Assembly (NCBI GenBank): GCA_016183065.1
Contig: JACPFF010000019.1
Coordinates: 105,351-169,350, forward strand
Origin: Deltaproteobacteria bacterium
GTDB taxonomy: Bacteria; UBA10199; GCA-002796325; JACPFF01
DNA: 64,000 bases
Direction: 5' to 3'
Shown here: positions 18,606-26,767 of the stretch, piece by piece
How the letters are laid out: each line of letters begins with the position of its first letter
Position numbering within the stretch: position 1 is the first letter of the stretch
The notes under the pieces: generated by a model
Told to the model about the DNA's origin: nothing
Databases searched by the model: none
Seen by the model: only the letters and a program-made list of their open reading frames with translations
Translations under genes and position numbers: made by a program

Positions 18606-19444
18606 CGATTCAGCCCCTGCACGACGGGAAAGAGTTGAAAATTAAGCTGATACACATGCGACGGCCCGCCATTCACGCCGTGATGGAGCAAGGCCAGGAC
18701 CTCCTCGTGAAAGGTATGAATCTTCCGCTTGATGAGTCGAAACTCCTCCGAAGAGAGGGACATGGTCAGGCTCGAGACCTCGCGATGCCGGGCCGAGGTC
18801 TGCATACTGGCCTGGCCGAGGCGGATCATATCGCGATGAAATGCCGCGACGGCCAGCGAGCAGACCTCACGGCTCGTTGTGAGCGTCTTCTCCGTCTGGA
18901 TATAACGCCCGGGACCGTGTTGCTGAATGAGTCCGAGTCTTTCCAGGACGGCCAGCGCCCGGCCTGCCTCCGGAGCACGAATGGCAGGGTGTAATCTCGT
19001 GGCGATCCATGCGGGATCGGGTTGAAAATCGGGTAAAGCCACCATCTCGCGGACCACAGGATAATACCACCGCGAAAAATATTCGAACTGTTCCTGGCTC
19101 AACTGCCGCGCGGTGCAATATTCGCGGTAGGCCAGTAACGCCTCCAACGCCCGGACCCGTTCGTCGACATCTGTGGTCTGGCCAAAACGGACTAACTCCT
19201 CGAAAAATTTGGACTGGCGCGGGGTCAATCGCATGGAGCGGGCCAGGCGCCTGGCCGCGTCGGGGCTTAAGTTCCGCTTCCCCGTGATCACCAGTGAGAT
19301 AAAATTGGAGGACGAAAAATCCGCGCGCCGTGCCCAATAGCGATAGGAAAATTTCTGCGGTGCCGCTTCCTTGCAGGCCAGGTAATAGTCCTTGAGCAGC
19401 TGTCGATAGTCCTCGTAGGAATAGACCGGCAACGAGCACTTCAT
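18602..19444 (-). CDS. TIGR02147-family regulatory protein
   Basis: About 280 residues from the ATG at 19444 (MKCSLPVYSYEDYRQLLKDYY), preceded by GGGGTG; upstream in-frame codons lack support. The start, the SYRYWARRADFSSSNFISLVITGKRNLS block (a helix-turn-helix), and the later FYFSRWY-like and LERLGLI segments are the signature of TIGR02147. This family is found in Fibrobacter, Bdellovibrio and related bacteria. Its role is not established; the HTH suggests DNA binding. Its stop overlaps the ATG of the large lipoprotein gene, so the pair is likely a functional unit. Confidence 0.85.
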   Translation of the reverse strand: MKCSLPVYSYEDYRQLLKDYYLACKEAAPQKFSYRYWARRADFSSSNFISLVITGKRNLSPDAARRLARSMRLTPRQSKFFEELVRFGQTTDVDERVRALEALLAYREYCTARQLSQEQFEYFSRWYYPVVREMVALPDFQPDPAWIATRLHPAIRAPEAGRALAVLERLGLIQQHGPGRYIQTEKTLTTSREVCSLAVAAFHRDMIRLGQASMQTSARHREVSSLTMSLSSEEFRLIKRKIHTFHEEVLALLHHGVNGGPSHVYQLNFQLFPVVQGLNR

Positions 19445-19684
19445 AGTCGCACCCCGCGAATCTTTGGGCAGTAGTGACGGTTCTTTCGGCGCATAACGCT
19501 TGATGCCCTCCCTTGTCAAGGGAACGTCGCTGCAGGCGCTTGAGGCGTTCTCATTGATTGATAGACCTCGGCCGTCCACACGTGAAATGTTGCCAAACTC
19601 TTAATCACGATAATTCCATATGATTCGACTAGTTGAGTATTTTTTCTTGTCAATCGTCCTTGGGGGCGCTATCGAGCTTCTGTG

Positions 19685-20800
19685 ATGATGAGGATGGGGA
19701 ATCTCGCACTCCAAGATGAAGTCGTGACACCAACGCCGGTGGCCATTGCGCAGGTGGGTGCACTCCTTGTCCCGTTTGTCGGCGTGTCGAAATGGACGAA
19801 GAGCACGTGGGAGAGACTCGGGATCCTCGCCATGGATGAGCAGCCACTCGCCTTTGTCGGAGAGAGCGGCAGCGGGAAGACGTATCTGGCGCGGCACGCC
19901 CATTGGCGCAGCCCCAGGGCCAGTGGCCCATTGCACATCATCAATCTCCGCGCCATGCCGGTCGAGATCATGGAAGCCGAGCTCTTTGGCTATTCGCGCA
20001 GCGGACTCCTTGGCGGGAGTGAGTCTCCGATCGGCGCTGTCGAGCGGGCCTCGGGCGGGAGTCTTATTGTGCAGGGGATCGAGCGACTCCCTGCCACCGG
20101 GCAGGAACGCCTCCTTGCGTGGCTCCTTGACAGTCGTGTATCGCCCGTTGGCAGCGAGGAGGTCCGGAACGTGAACACGCGGGCGGTGCTCGAGATGCGG
20201 GGACGGGAGTTGGTGCCACGGCGGGGGGCATCGCTCATTGCCCCACTCTATGCCCTCATTGAAAAACAGGTTATCGTGGTGGCGCCGTTACACGAACGTC
20301 GCGACGACATTCTCCCCCTGGTCGATTTCTTCCTCCAAACCTATGCCGATGCATGGGGTATGCCACTTCCCGAACTGACGGGCGAGGTCGCGCGCCTGTT
20401 GAAGCGTGCGCCGTGGGAGGAGAACGTCCGGACGCTCATGCGCGTCACCGCGCAGATGTTGCAGGAGGCAAAGGTCGGTCCGATCACCCCCCATCACCTT
20501 CCGCCAGCCTTGTTGGGCCGGTCGACCGAGGCCGCGGCCGTCGGGATTGAAGCCACGGCCCTCGAGGGGCTTGTCGAGGAAAAATTGCACCGTTTTTTTG
20601 ACCGGCTCAGCGGCTACGAGGTACAAGAGCTCCACGATGCGGTCATGTCCAAGGTCGAACGCCCGCTCATCCGTCTCGTGCTGGAACAGACACACGGGAA
20701 TCAGGTGCGCGCGGCGCGGATGCTCGGCCTCAATCGCAATACCTTGCGCACGCGCCTCCGGAAACTGGGGCTCGAGGGAAAACGGAGACGGAGTGCATGA
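19685..20800 (+). CDS. Degenerate NtrC-type AAA+ protein with Fis-type HTH
   Basis: About 371 residues. Walker A GESGSGKTYLARHAH is intact. The segment after AELFGY reads SRSGLLGGSES where sigma-54 activators carry the GAFTGA loop, and Walker B reads SLIVQGIERL, lacking the usual acidic D-E pair. The C-terminus (LEQTHGNQVRAARMLGLNRN) is a Fis-type DNA-binding helix-turn-helix. It therefore probably binds DNA and perhaps nucleotide, but should not remodel sigma-54 holoenzyme. No receiver domain is present. Its stop overlaps the thiE ATG (ATGA), tying it to thiamine genes. Several clustered start codons (19682-19694) leave the exact start open. Confidence 0.75.
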   Translation: MMRMGNLALQDEVVTPTPVAIAQVGALLVPFVGVSKWTKSTWERLGILAMDEQPLAFVGESGSGKTYLARHAHWRSPRASGPLHIINLRAMPVEIMEAELFGYSRSGLLGGSESPIGAVERASGGSLIVQGIERLPATGQERLLAWLLDSRVSPVGSEEVRNVNTRAVLEMRGRELVPRRGASLIAPLYALIEKQVIVVAPLHERRDDILPLVDFFLQTYADAWGMPLPELTGEVARLLKRAPWEENVRTLMRVTAQMLQEAKVGPITPHHLPPALLGRSTEAAAVGIEATALEGLVEEKLHRFFDRLSGYEVQELHDAVMSKVERPLIRLVLEQTHGNQVRAARMLGLNRNTLRTRLRKLGLEGKRRRSA

Positions 20801-21438
20801 CGCCGATTGCCGGGCTCTATACCATTGTTGATCCGCGCTTCCTCCCGCCATCGATGGAGGTCGCGACGTATCTGGCCGCGGTGTTGCGGGGCGGCTGTCG
20901 TGTCGTGCAACTCCGTGTCAAACCGTCAAGCGTGTCCGGTGACCCACAGTCCGTGCAGCATGAGCGGGAGACCTGTGCGCGGGTGTTTGCGCAGGCGAGG
21001 CGTCAGTGTGATTTTACCTGGATCATGAACGATGATGTGACCGCGGCGTGCGCGTTTGGGGCCGATGGCATCCACGTCGGGGCCGATGACCCGCGTGTGG
21101 ACGCGGTGCGGGCGACGCTCGGGCAGGGACGGCTCGTCGGCTATTCAGCACACTCGCTGGAAGAGGCGCAGGCCGCCGAGGCGGCGGGGGCGGATTACGT
21201 GGCGTTTGGCGCAATCTATCCCACGACCACCAAGGGCCCGGGGCATCCGGTGCAGGGACTCGAGCGGCTGCGTCGCGTCGTCCGCGCGGTATCAATCCCT
21301 GTGGTGGCGATCGGCGGGATCACGCGCGAACGCGTGGCGGCCGTGCGGGAGACCGGTGCAGCGGCCGTGGCCCTGATTACCGGGATTTCCGGGGCGGTCG
21401 ATGTCTGCCGCGAAGTGGCGTGGTATGTGGGGCAATGA
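20797..21438 (+). CDS. thiE: Thiamine phosphate synthase
   Basis: A 213-residue TIM-barrel enzyme that joins HMP-pyrophosphate and thiazole phosphate to make thiamine monophosphate. Characteristic blocks are visible: GLYTIVD at the N-terminus, VVQLRVK, FTWIMNDDV, ADGIHVGADD, LVGYSAHS, DYVAFGAIYPTTTK and IPVVAIGGIT. The length is normal. It overlaps the AAA+/Fis gene upstream and is followed 26 bases later by thiD. Confidence 0.92.
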   Translation: MTPIAGLYTIVDPRFLPPSMEVATYLAAVLRGGCRVVQLRVKPSSVSGDPQSVQHERETCARVFAQARRQCDFTWIMNDDVTAACAFGADGIHVGADDPRVDAVRATLGQGRLVGYSAHSLEEAQAAEAAGADYVAFGAIYPTTTKGPGHPVQGLERLRRVVRAVSIPVVAIGGITRERVAAVRETGAAAVALITGISGAVDVCREVAWYVGQ

Positions 21439-21464
21439 CAACCTGACCAGAGAGCGAGGAGCGC

Positions 21465-22247
21465 ATGACTGAGGCCATTCCGACGATTTTGACCATTGCC
21501 GGTTCCGATCCGAGCAGCGGCGCCGGGCTGCAGGCCGACCTCTATACGTTGCATGATTTGGGCTGCCGCGGACGATCCGTGGTGACGGCCATTACCGCGC
21601 AGACGAACGACCGTGTCCTCGGCGTATGGCCGACTTCTGCGGATGTCCTGACCCAGCAGTTGGCCACGGCGGCCGATGGCGTCGAACTGTCGGCGGTCAA
21701 GGTCGGCATGGTGGCGACGGCCGCGAATGTCTGGGCGACGATCTGGTTTCTCAAATCACGTCCGCACGGTGACGTGGTGATCGATCCGCTCCTCCATTCA
21801 TCGAGCGGTCTGCCACTGCTCGACAAAAGTGCCATTCCAATCTTTCGACAACAACTCCTCCCCTATGCCACGGTCATTACCCCCAATATTCCAGAGGCCA
21901 TGGCACTGGCCGGCATGCAGATCGCCACAGTAGAGGCCATGGAAGTGGCGGCCAAGTCCATTTACGAAGAGGTCTATCGCTTTCGCGGCGGCGGAGATCG
22001 GCCGTTGGTGATTGCCATCAAGGGGGGGCATCTCCGGAGAGACCCGGTCGACGTTGTCTACGATGGGACCCAGCATTATCGGCTTTCAGGCGAACGCCTG
22101 CCGGGCGGAATCCATGGGTCGGGATGTCGTTTTGCGACGGCCATTGCTGCAGGGATGGCCAAAAAAATGCCGGTGGTGGAAGCCATCGCGGCGGCCAAGG
22201 TCTATGTGACCGAGCTGGTCCGCAAAGGGGAGAAGGATCCGATTTAG
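21465..22247 (+). CDS. thiD: Hydroxymethylpyrimidine/phosphomethylpyrimidine kinase
   Basis: A 260-residue ribokinase-fold enzyme that phosphorylates HMP twice, supplying the pyrimidine partner for ThiE. Blocks seen are ILTIAGSDPSSGAGLQADL near the start, VTAITAQ, the VKVGM segment, VIDPLLHSSSG, VITPNIPEA and IHGSGCRFATAIAA, which carries the catalytic Asp-equivalent GSGC anion hole. A GAGGAG precedes the ATG. No TPP riboswitch is seen upstream of the operon. Confidence 0.92.
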   Translation: MTEAIPTILTIAGSDPSSGAGLQADLYTLHDLGCRGRSVVTAITAQTNDRVLGVWPTSADVLTQQLATAADGVELSAVKVGMVATAANVWATIWFLKSRPHGDVVIDPLLHSSSGLPLLDKSAIPIFRQQLLPYATVITPNIPEAMALAGMQIATVEAMEVAAKSIYEEVYRFRGGGDRPLVIAIKGGHLRRDPVDVVYDGTQHYRLSGERLPGGIHGSGCRFATAIAAGMAKKMPVVEAIAAAKVYVTELVRKGEKDPI

Positions 22248-22250
22248 AGC

Positions 22251-22284
22251 CACCAAGATAGGGTCTCAAGACCCCATCTTGGTG
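22251..22284 (+). terminator. Strong hairpin after thiD, no clear U-tract
   Basis: CACCAAGATAGGGTCT and AGACCCCATCTTGGTG pair almost fully (one A/C mismatch) around a two-base loop, three bases after the thiD stop. No T-run follows, so it may work as a Rho-dependent or processing hairpin. Confidence 0.45.
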
Positions 22285-22302
22285 AGGAAAGAATTTCAGA
22301 GA

Positions 22303-22316
22303 GGGTACGTCATACG
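22303..22316 (+). repeat. Solo copy of a MITE terminal repeat
   Basis: GGGTACGTCATACG is identical to the terminal inverted repeat of the MITE-like element at 26768-26852. It stands alone here, followed by a short TTTGCAAC stretch that also resembles the element's inner end. Confidence 0.5.
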
Positions 22317-22370
22317 GTTTGCAACTGTCTGAAATTTAAAGTGTTTTTAGGGGTATTCTGAAAGATCTGG

Positions 22371-22390
22371 ATCCCGACTTTCGTCGGGAT
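22371..22390. repeat. REP-like palindrome
   Basis: ATCCCGACTTTCGTCGGGAT is an eight-base inverted repeat around a four-base loop (TTTC), the usual look of bacterial REP palindromes. It lies between thiD and the transglutaminase-like gene. Confidence 0.5.
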
Positions 22391-22403
22391 GACAATCTCC
22401 ACA

Positions 22404-22419
22404 TGGCATGAATATTGCT
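22404..22419 (+). promoter_or_regulatory. Candidate sigma-54 promoter of the transglutaminase-like gene
   Basis: TGGCATG-N4-TTGCT has GG at 22405-22406 and GC at 22417-22418 with exact ten-base separation. The predicted start point is near 22430, three bases before the ATG at 22433. That ATG has no Shine-Dalgarno, which suggests a leaderless message. Confidence 0.55.
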
Positions 22420-22432
22420 TATTTTTTGGCCG

Positions 22433-24547
22433 ATGACCTCTCTTCTCTCAGGGATTGCCGGGAGTGGTGGCATTTCGCCCGGTCTGACCGGTGGACGACC
22501 CATTGAGCGGGCCTACCCCGGATGGTCGGCGTTGCAGGCCGGGAGTCGGGCGCTGGCCCACGGCGATGCCCTCTTAAGCGGGGCGCTCTTCTCAAGTTCT
22601 CTGCTTGGGATGGGGGCCATTCCCTTCTTTGCCCCATTAGGGGGGACGGTGTCATTCGGCGGGTATGCCTCAGGAATGGGCTTTTGGGGCCTTGGTAGCG
22701 GGTCGGTGGGTCCGTTTGCCAATGTGGGTGGATTTTGGCCCGGCATCATGGGTGGGGCCTTTTTTGCGCAGACCGGGCCGCTCGTCCCCATGCCGCAGCA
22801 GATCACCACGGCGGGGACGTTGGCGCGGCACGCGGCGCACGAGGCCAAAAAGAAGAAGGATTCTGCTGCTGCGGAAGCAACGCCCGGTGAGACCGCAGCG
22901 GCAGCGGCAAAAGAAGAGGCGAGGAAGGTGTGGGGGAGTGCCGCCGAGCAGGCCATGGCGCACGGCGGAGAGGGATTGGTCGCCACGCTCGATGCCGAGA
23001 AAAAGACGATCACGTTCAGCCTGCGGCCCCATGTACCAGTGCCGACACGCGCGGTCATGCAGCGGCACGTCCGCGCCGTGATCCGCGCGATGCGGCGGGA
23101 TTCGGCATTGGATGATGCGGTCATTGTGGTGGGAGGGCAACGGTTCGAGCACCCGACGAACCGTGACGTGCCTGCCATCACCGATGCGCTCCTCTCGACC
23201 GTTCCGCGATCAGCAGACGCGGGATTGGAGCGCGATGCCCCGCAGACGCCTTCGGCGCGGCGCAGTGATCGGCAACTGGCCGACCGCCTCTTGCGCGGGA
23301 CGGTGACCGATCTTCCGCATTTTCCCGTGTCATGGGATTTTGGCGCGGCCCGCCCGCTGGTGGAGGCCAAGATTGCACAGATTCGTGAGGCGCATGGGAT
23401 CGTGGCGGGCACACCAGTCCCTGTGGAGAAAGCGGAGGCCGTGGCGCGCGATCTCTTTGCCTTTGCCATGGCGCCGACCCCTGTGCGGTGGCCTGGAGAT
23501 GCGGCGGGTACGTCCGAGGCCCTGAGCGCCGGGAAGGGCCTGGGCCTGACATTCCCCGGCGTCCAGCCGACGAGCGAGGAGACGCGGCGCAGGCACCAAG
23601 AGAAGGGCGAGATTGCCGCTGTGATTGATCAACCGGCGGAGGCGGAAAAACAGGGTGAGTGCACGGAGCAGACCGCGGTGTTTTTGGCACTCTCACGGGC
23701 CGCGGGACTGGAACATCTCCATCCCATTCAGGTCACGCGCACAAAAACACGCGATGGTGGCACGGCGCCGATCATGCATGTGAGCGCCGTCTTGCGACGA
23801 CCCGGCCAGCACGATCTCCATTTTGATCTCGGCAACCATCGCATCACGACCGATGCCGACACACCGCATGCGGATTACACCCTTCTCTCGGTGGCGGAAT
23901 TTCTCGACCTGCAAGGCGGGAACAAGGCCGATCAGTTGATGCAGGCGGGACAGTTGGCCGAGGCGCGAGCGCTCTTGGAGGCCGTTGTGGAGCGGTCACC
24001 CATGCAACCGTTCCCGCGTTATATGCTGGGAGGACTGGAAGTGCGTGCCGCACGTGAGGCGTCAGTCGGTGAAGCGGCCGCCTGTTGGCGGCGAGGTCTT
24101 GCACATCTCGATTGGGCCATGGAATTGACCGGCACGGACACATTGGCCCGCGAGCCGATTTCTGCGGCGATGCTTACGTATTCGAACGAGGAATTGGCGC
24201 GCTCGCTCCCCGCACAGATTGTGTTGCGGGTCGTTCGCGTACACCGGGCCATGGCGCAGACGGCGCATGAGGCAGGCCAGAGCCAAGATGCGGTGTTCAG
24301 CAGCATGGCGGCAATGGCCGTGTTACAAAAGTGTGCCGCTGCACCAGATGCAACGGCCCTGATCCTTAATGAGATGGTGACGTATCTGCAACCCGGCATG
24401 AGAGACCAAACCACAGCAGCGTTGAACGCCCCAACCTTCGAAGAGCTGAAGCGAGACTATCTGGCCTGGCTCGATCAACGAATTGCGGAGTCATCGGTCA
24501 CGGAACGCGCCGCCTATCAGGAAGAGCGTACGCGTATAAGTAAGTAA
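22433..24547 (+). CDS. Transglutaminase-like cysteine-protease-fold protein with helical repeats
   Basis: About 704 residues from the ATG at 22433. The first ~120 residues are Gly-, Phe- and Ala-rich without a classical signal peptide, followed by a Lys/Ala-rich helix. A conserved core reads GECTEQTAVFLALSRAAGL (Cys410), IMHVSAV (His449) and LHFDLGNHRI (Asp465). This Cys-His-Asp order and spacing is that of transglutaminase/papain-like domains, which act as proteases, peptidoglycan or cross-linking enzymes. Downstream, ARALLEAVVERSPMQPFPRYMLGGL looks TPR-like. The gene is preceded by a candidate sigma-54 promoter. A MITE-like repeat follows directly after its stop. Confidence 0.65.
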   Translation: MTSLLSGIAGSGGISPGLTGGRPIERAYPGWSALQAGSRALAHGDALLSGALFSSSLLGMGAIPFFAPLGGTVSFGGYASGMGFWGLGSGSVGPFANVGGFWPGIMGGAFFAQTGPLVPMPQQITTAGTLARHAAHEAKKKKDSAAAEATPGETAAAAAKEEARKVWGSAAEQAMAHGGEGLVATLDAEKKTITFSLRPHVPVPTRAVMQRHVRAVIRAMRRDSALDDAVIVVGGQRFEHPTNRDVPAITDALLSTVPRSADAGLERDAPQTPSARRSDRQLADRLLRGTVTDLPHFPVSWDFGAARPLVEAKIAQIREAHGIVAGTPVPVEKAEAVARDLFAFAMAPTPVRWPGDAAGTSEALSAGKGLGLTFPGVQPTSEETRRRHQEKGEIAAVIDQPAEAEKQGECTEQTAVFLALSRAAGLEHLHPIQVTRTKTRDGGTAPIMHVSAVLRRPGQHDLHFDLGNHRITTDADTPHADYTLLSVAEFLDLQGGNKADQLMQAGQLAEARALLEAVVERSPMQPFPRYMLGGLEVRAAREASVGEAAACWRRGLAHLDWAMELTGTDTLAREPISAAMLTYSNEELARSLPAQIVLRVVRVHRAMAQTAHEAGQSQDAVFSSMAAMAVLQKCAAAPDATALILNEMVTYLQPGMRDQTTAALNAPTFEELKRDYLAWLDQRIAESSVTERAAYQEERTRISK

Positions 24548-24679
24548 GGGTACGTCATTCGCCTTCTAACACTTGAGAATTGCACATGTTTTTTGGCAGA
24601 TTCCAATGGCGCTCAGTTTGCGCAAATTCGTCAAAAATAACATTTGATTCCAATGGGTTGTGCCCCGTATGACGTACCC
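24548..24679. mobile_element. MITE-like element, copy 1 (132 bp, internally expanded)
   Basis: Bounded by GGGTACGTCATTCG at the left and CGTATGACGTACCC at the right, near-perfect 14-base inverted repeats. The interior shares a ~50-base block (TTCTAACACTTGAGAATTGC onward to GATTCCAATGG) with copy 2 at 26768-26852 in reverse orientation. Here the GATTCCAATGG end is repeated around an extra ~47 bases. It encodes no protein. It starts at the base after one gene's stop and runs up to the hemD start. Confidence 0.7.
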
Positions 24680-24683
24680 GACT

Positions 24684-25439
24684 ATGGCCGAGATGACTTG
24701 CCTCACGACGAATCCGCAGCCAGGCAACGACCGGTTTCGTCGTGCACTGGAACAGACGGGGATGGAGGTCCTGCAACTCCCCTTGCATCATATCGCGGCG
24801 CCCAGCGACGGCGGTGCGCGCCTGCGTGCCGTGATCGCAACACTGCAGAGGAGAGACTGGCTCCTCTTTTCCACGCCGCGCAGTGTGCAGGTTTTTACGG
24901 AGACATTACAGGAGCATGGAAGTACGCCCCCTCCTCACGTCACGATTGCGGCCGTCGGGGGAGCAACGGCTTCATGCTTGCAACAGAGTGGCATGGTGCC
25001 GGACGTGGTCGGCGATGGGAGCGGTCGTTCCATGGCCAAGGCCCTCGTGGCCCGCGGTGTCGCGGGGATGCGCTGTTATTCATTGCAGGCCGAAGGGGGA
25101 CGGACCGACTGGCATGCGCGTTTGTTGAACGCCGGCGCGACGGTGACGATGGTGGCGACGCACCGACTCGTGCCGACCCCCCTCAATGTCGCATCATGCT
25201 GTATGACGTACCCTATTGCCGCGGTGCCGTTTACTGCGCCCTCCGCAGTCGAACGTTTTCATGACCTCTTCGGAGCGGTTTTGCATCGAGCGCCATTTGT
25301 TGGGGCGCGTTTTTTTGCCATTGGTGAGACGACCGCCATAGCTGTGCGCACAAGGAAGCTTCCCCTTGCCGGAATTTCTCCACGGGCGAATTTTCAAGAC
25401 TATGCGTGTTTCATTGGCACCACATTGTCAATAGTTTGA
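24684..25439 (+). CDS. hemD: Uroporphyrinogen-III synthase
   Basis: About 251 residues from the ATG at 24684; ATG 24693 or GTG 24660 are alternatives. HemD converts hydroxymethylbilane to uroporphyrinogen III in heme synthesis. Features of this divergent family are seen: VLQLPLHHIA, WLLFSTPRSVQVF (family T-S/P-x-N/S-A-V), VTIAAVGGATASCL, then AAVPFTAPSAVERF, and FFAIGETTAIAVRTRKL. Residues encoded upstream of 24684 come from the MITE terminal repeat, so I exclude them. The other heme genes (hemE, hemN) are about 18 kb away. Confidence 0.8.
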   Translation: MAEMTCLTTNPQPGNDRFRRALEQTGMEVLQLPLHHIAAPSDGGARLRAVIATLQRRDWLLFSTPRSVQVFTETLQEHGSTPPPHVTIAAVGGATASCLQQSGMVPDVVGDGSGRSMAKALVARGVAGMRCYSLQAEGGRTDWHARLLNAGATVTMVATHRLVPTPLNVASCCMTYPIAAVPFTAPSAVERFHDLFGAVLHRAPFVGARFFAIGETTAIAVRTRKLPLAGISPRANFQDYACFIGTTLSIV

Positions 25440-25559
25440 CGCATCTCTCAACTTGGATGTCAAAAATAGCGACTTTCACACGGTAGACCTTTGATCCGTC
25501 TGAATTTTCAGTCGTAATTATTATTATAAAATCGAGTAGTTATTCTATTTTTTCCCGAT

Positions 25560-25575
25560 TGGCACGAATTGTGCT
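25560..25575 (+). promoter_or_regulatory. Candidate sigma-54 promoter of the Cys-rich lipoprotein gene
   Basis: TGGCACG-N4-GTGCT has GG at 25561-25562 and GC at 25573-25574, exact -24/-12 spacing, with one -12 mismatch. The predicted start near 25586 leaves a ~15-base leader beginning with the GAGGAGG ribosome binding site. The preceding ~120 bases are AT-rich and otherwise featureless. Confidence 0.5.
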
Positions 25576-25600
25576 TGCTCAAAATGGAGGAGGATATTCT

Positions 25601-26632
25601 ATGTCAAGATCAAGAACTCTCCAATACCTCTGCTCCATGTTACTCCTCATCGGAGCGGCAAGTTGCGATGAAGGCGCAAAGTCGTGTGCCGAGGGCCAGA
25701 CCCTCGTGGCCGGAAATTGCGTTGCTGGAGGTGGGGCATTGCCCGAGCCGGGGCCAGGCGGGGATCCTCTCCCGCCCGTTGAGGACCCTACAACCTGCCC
25801 CGAAGGTGAACTCCTGGTGAATGGTGTCTGTGCCCCAGGCTCGGACTTCTGTCTTGAGGGACAGGCCTTTATTGCCGGGGCCTGTGTCTGCCCGGATGGG
25901 ATGGCCCTGGAGAAGAGCGTTTGTGTGAAGGAGGAAGAGAAAAATGGACTGGTCCTCGTCTCGGAAGTACGGGCCACGGTTACGGCCTTGACGGCACTGA
26001 ATCCGGACAAACCTATGGCGACAGCGCGCTTTTATCTCTACGATGACCTGGGGCGTGCGACGCATGAATATAGTAACAATGCAATATCATTGCAGAATAC
26101 TGCTTACATTGCGAAATTTCTCAAGGGGAGTTACACCCTGTATGGGGGCGATGTGAAGAAATATGCCATCCAGCATTACGGGACCTGTGACCTGAGTGGC
26201 ACAGTCCAAAAGACCTCGCTCGTGACCCTGAATACCTTGGGACAGAAATCACAAGTCGAGGTGACCGATCCAGCAACAGGAACGGTGAGTGAGACCATTC
26301 TCTATACCTATCCATCGGCCGAGACCGAGGTCGAGACGACACAAAAAAATGGGGTAAATATCAGTAGCTTCACTCGGCATCTCGATGCAGAAGGCCTGGT
26401 GACCAAGCTCGAGCGTGATAACAAGGCGGACGGGACAGTAGAGATGACCTATAATTGTGCGGCGGAAAAGATGACGACCGATGGCGCAAAAAAGATCATC
26501 TGTAAATTCAACAATGAGAAATTGAGTGATAATTATGCATTCGTCTATCTCCCGCTCGACAAGGCCCTAGCGCACCAAGTACAATTCAGCTCCTTCTGCG
26601 ACAAGGTCATTGATACGTATTTGGTAAAATAG
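25601..26632 (+). CDS. Cys-rich secreted lipoprotein
   Basis: About 343 residues from the ATG at 25601, which has AGGAGG at ideal spacing. MSRSRTLQYLCSMLLLIG leads to the lipobox AASC. Then come four short repeats of the type C-x-E-G-x-x-L/F-V-x-G-x-C (SCAEGQTLVAGNCV, TCPEGELLVNGVCA, FCLEGQAFIAGACV, and CPDGMALEKSVCV), as in small Cys-rich surface modules. The C-terminal ~220 residues are beta-rich with YLYDDLGR- and VTKLERDNK-type segments recalling RHS/YD-like strands, too few to assign. It probably sits on the outer membrane surface. Confidence 0.8.
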   Translation: MSRSRTLQYLCSMLLLIGAASCDEGAKSCAEGQTLVAGNCVAGGGALPEPGPGGDPLPPVEDPTTCPEGELLVNGVCAPGSDFCLEGQAFIAGACVCPDGMALEKSVCVKEEEKNGLVLVSEVRATVTALTALNPDKPMATARFYLYDDLGRATHEYSNNAISLQNTAYIAKFLKGSYTLYGGDVKKYAIQHYGTCDLSGTVQKTSLVTLNTLGQKSQVEVTDPATGTVSETILYTYPSAETEVETTQKNGVNISSFTRHLDAEGLVTKLERDNKADGTVEMTYNCAAEKMTTDGAKKIICKFNNEKLSDNYAFVYLPLDKALAHQVQFSSFCDKVIDTYLVK

Positions 26633-26649
26633 CAGAGCATCGCGCAATC

Positions 26650-26756
26650 ATTACAGAGGCTCACGTATTCTCCGGCTCCGCCTCCGCGGACTTCCTCGTC
26701 CACCCGCTTTGTGGGTGCACGGACTCGGTCGTCGCCACTGCCCCCTCCAGCGGCAA
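26650..26756. repeat. GC-rich dispersed repeat, partial copy A (in the 26633-26983 gene-free stretch)
   Basis: This interval shares long near-identical runs with the copy at 60246-60420: CTTCCTCGTCCACCCGCTT, GGACTCGGTCGTCGCCAC and CCCCCTCCAGCGGCAAAGC. It contains the small hairpin CCACCCGCTTTGTGGGTG. It is noncoding. Together with MITE copy 2 and partial copy B it accounts for most of the gene-free stretch 26633-26983. Confidence 0.65.
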
Positions 26757-26767
26757 AGCTGATAGTC

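Noticed and set aside
19580..19684. Possible TPP riboswitch before the thiE/thiD unit
   Set aside because: No CTGAGA...ACCTGAT-type THI-box elements are present.
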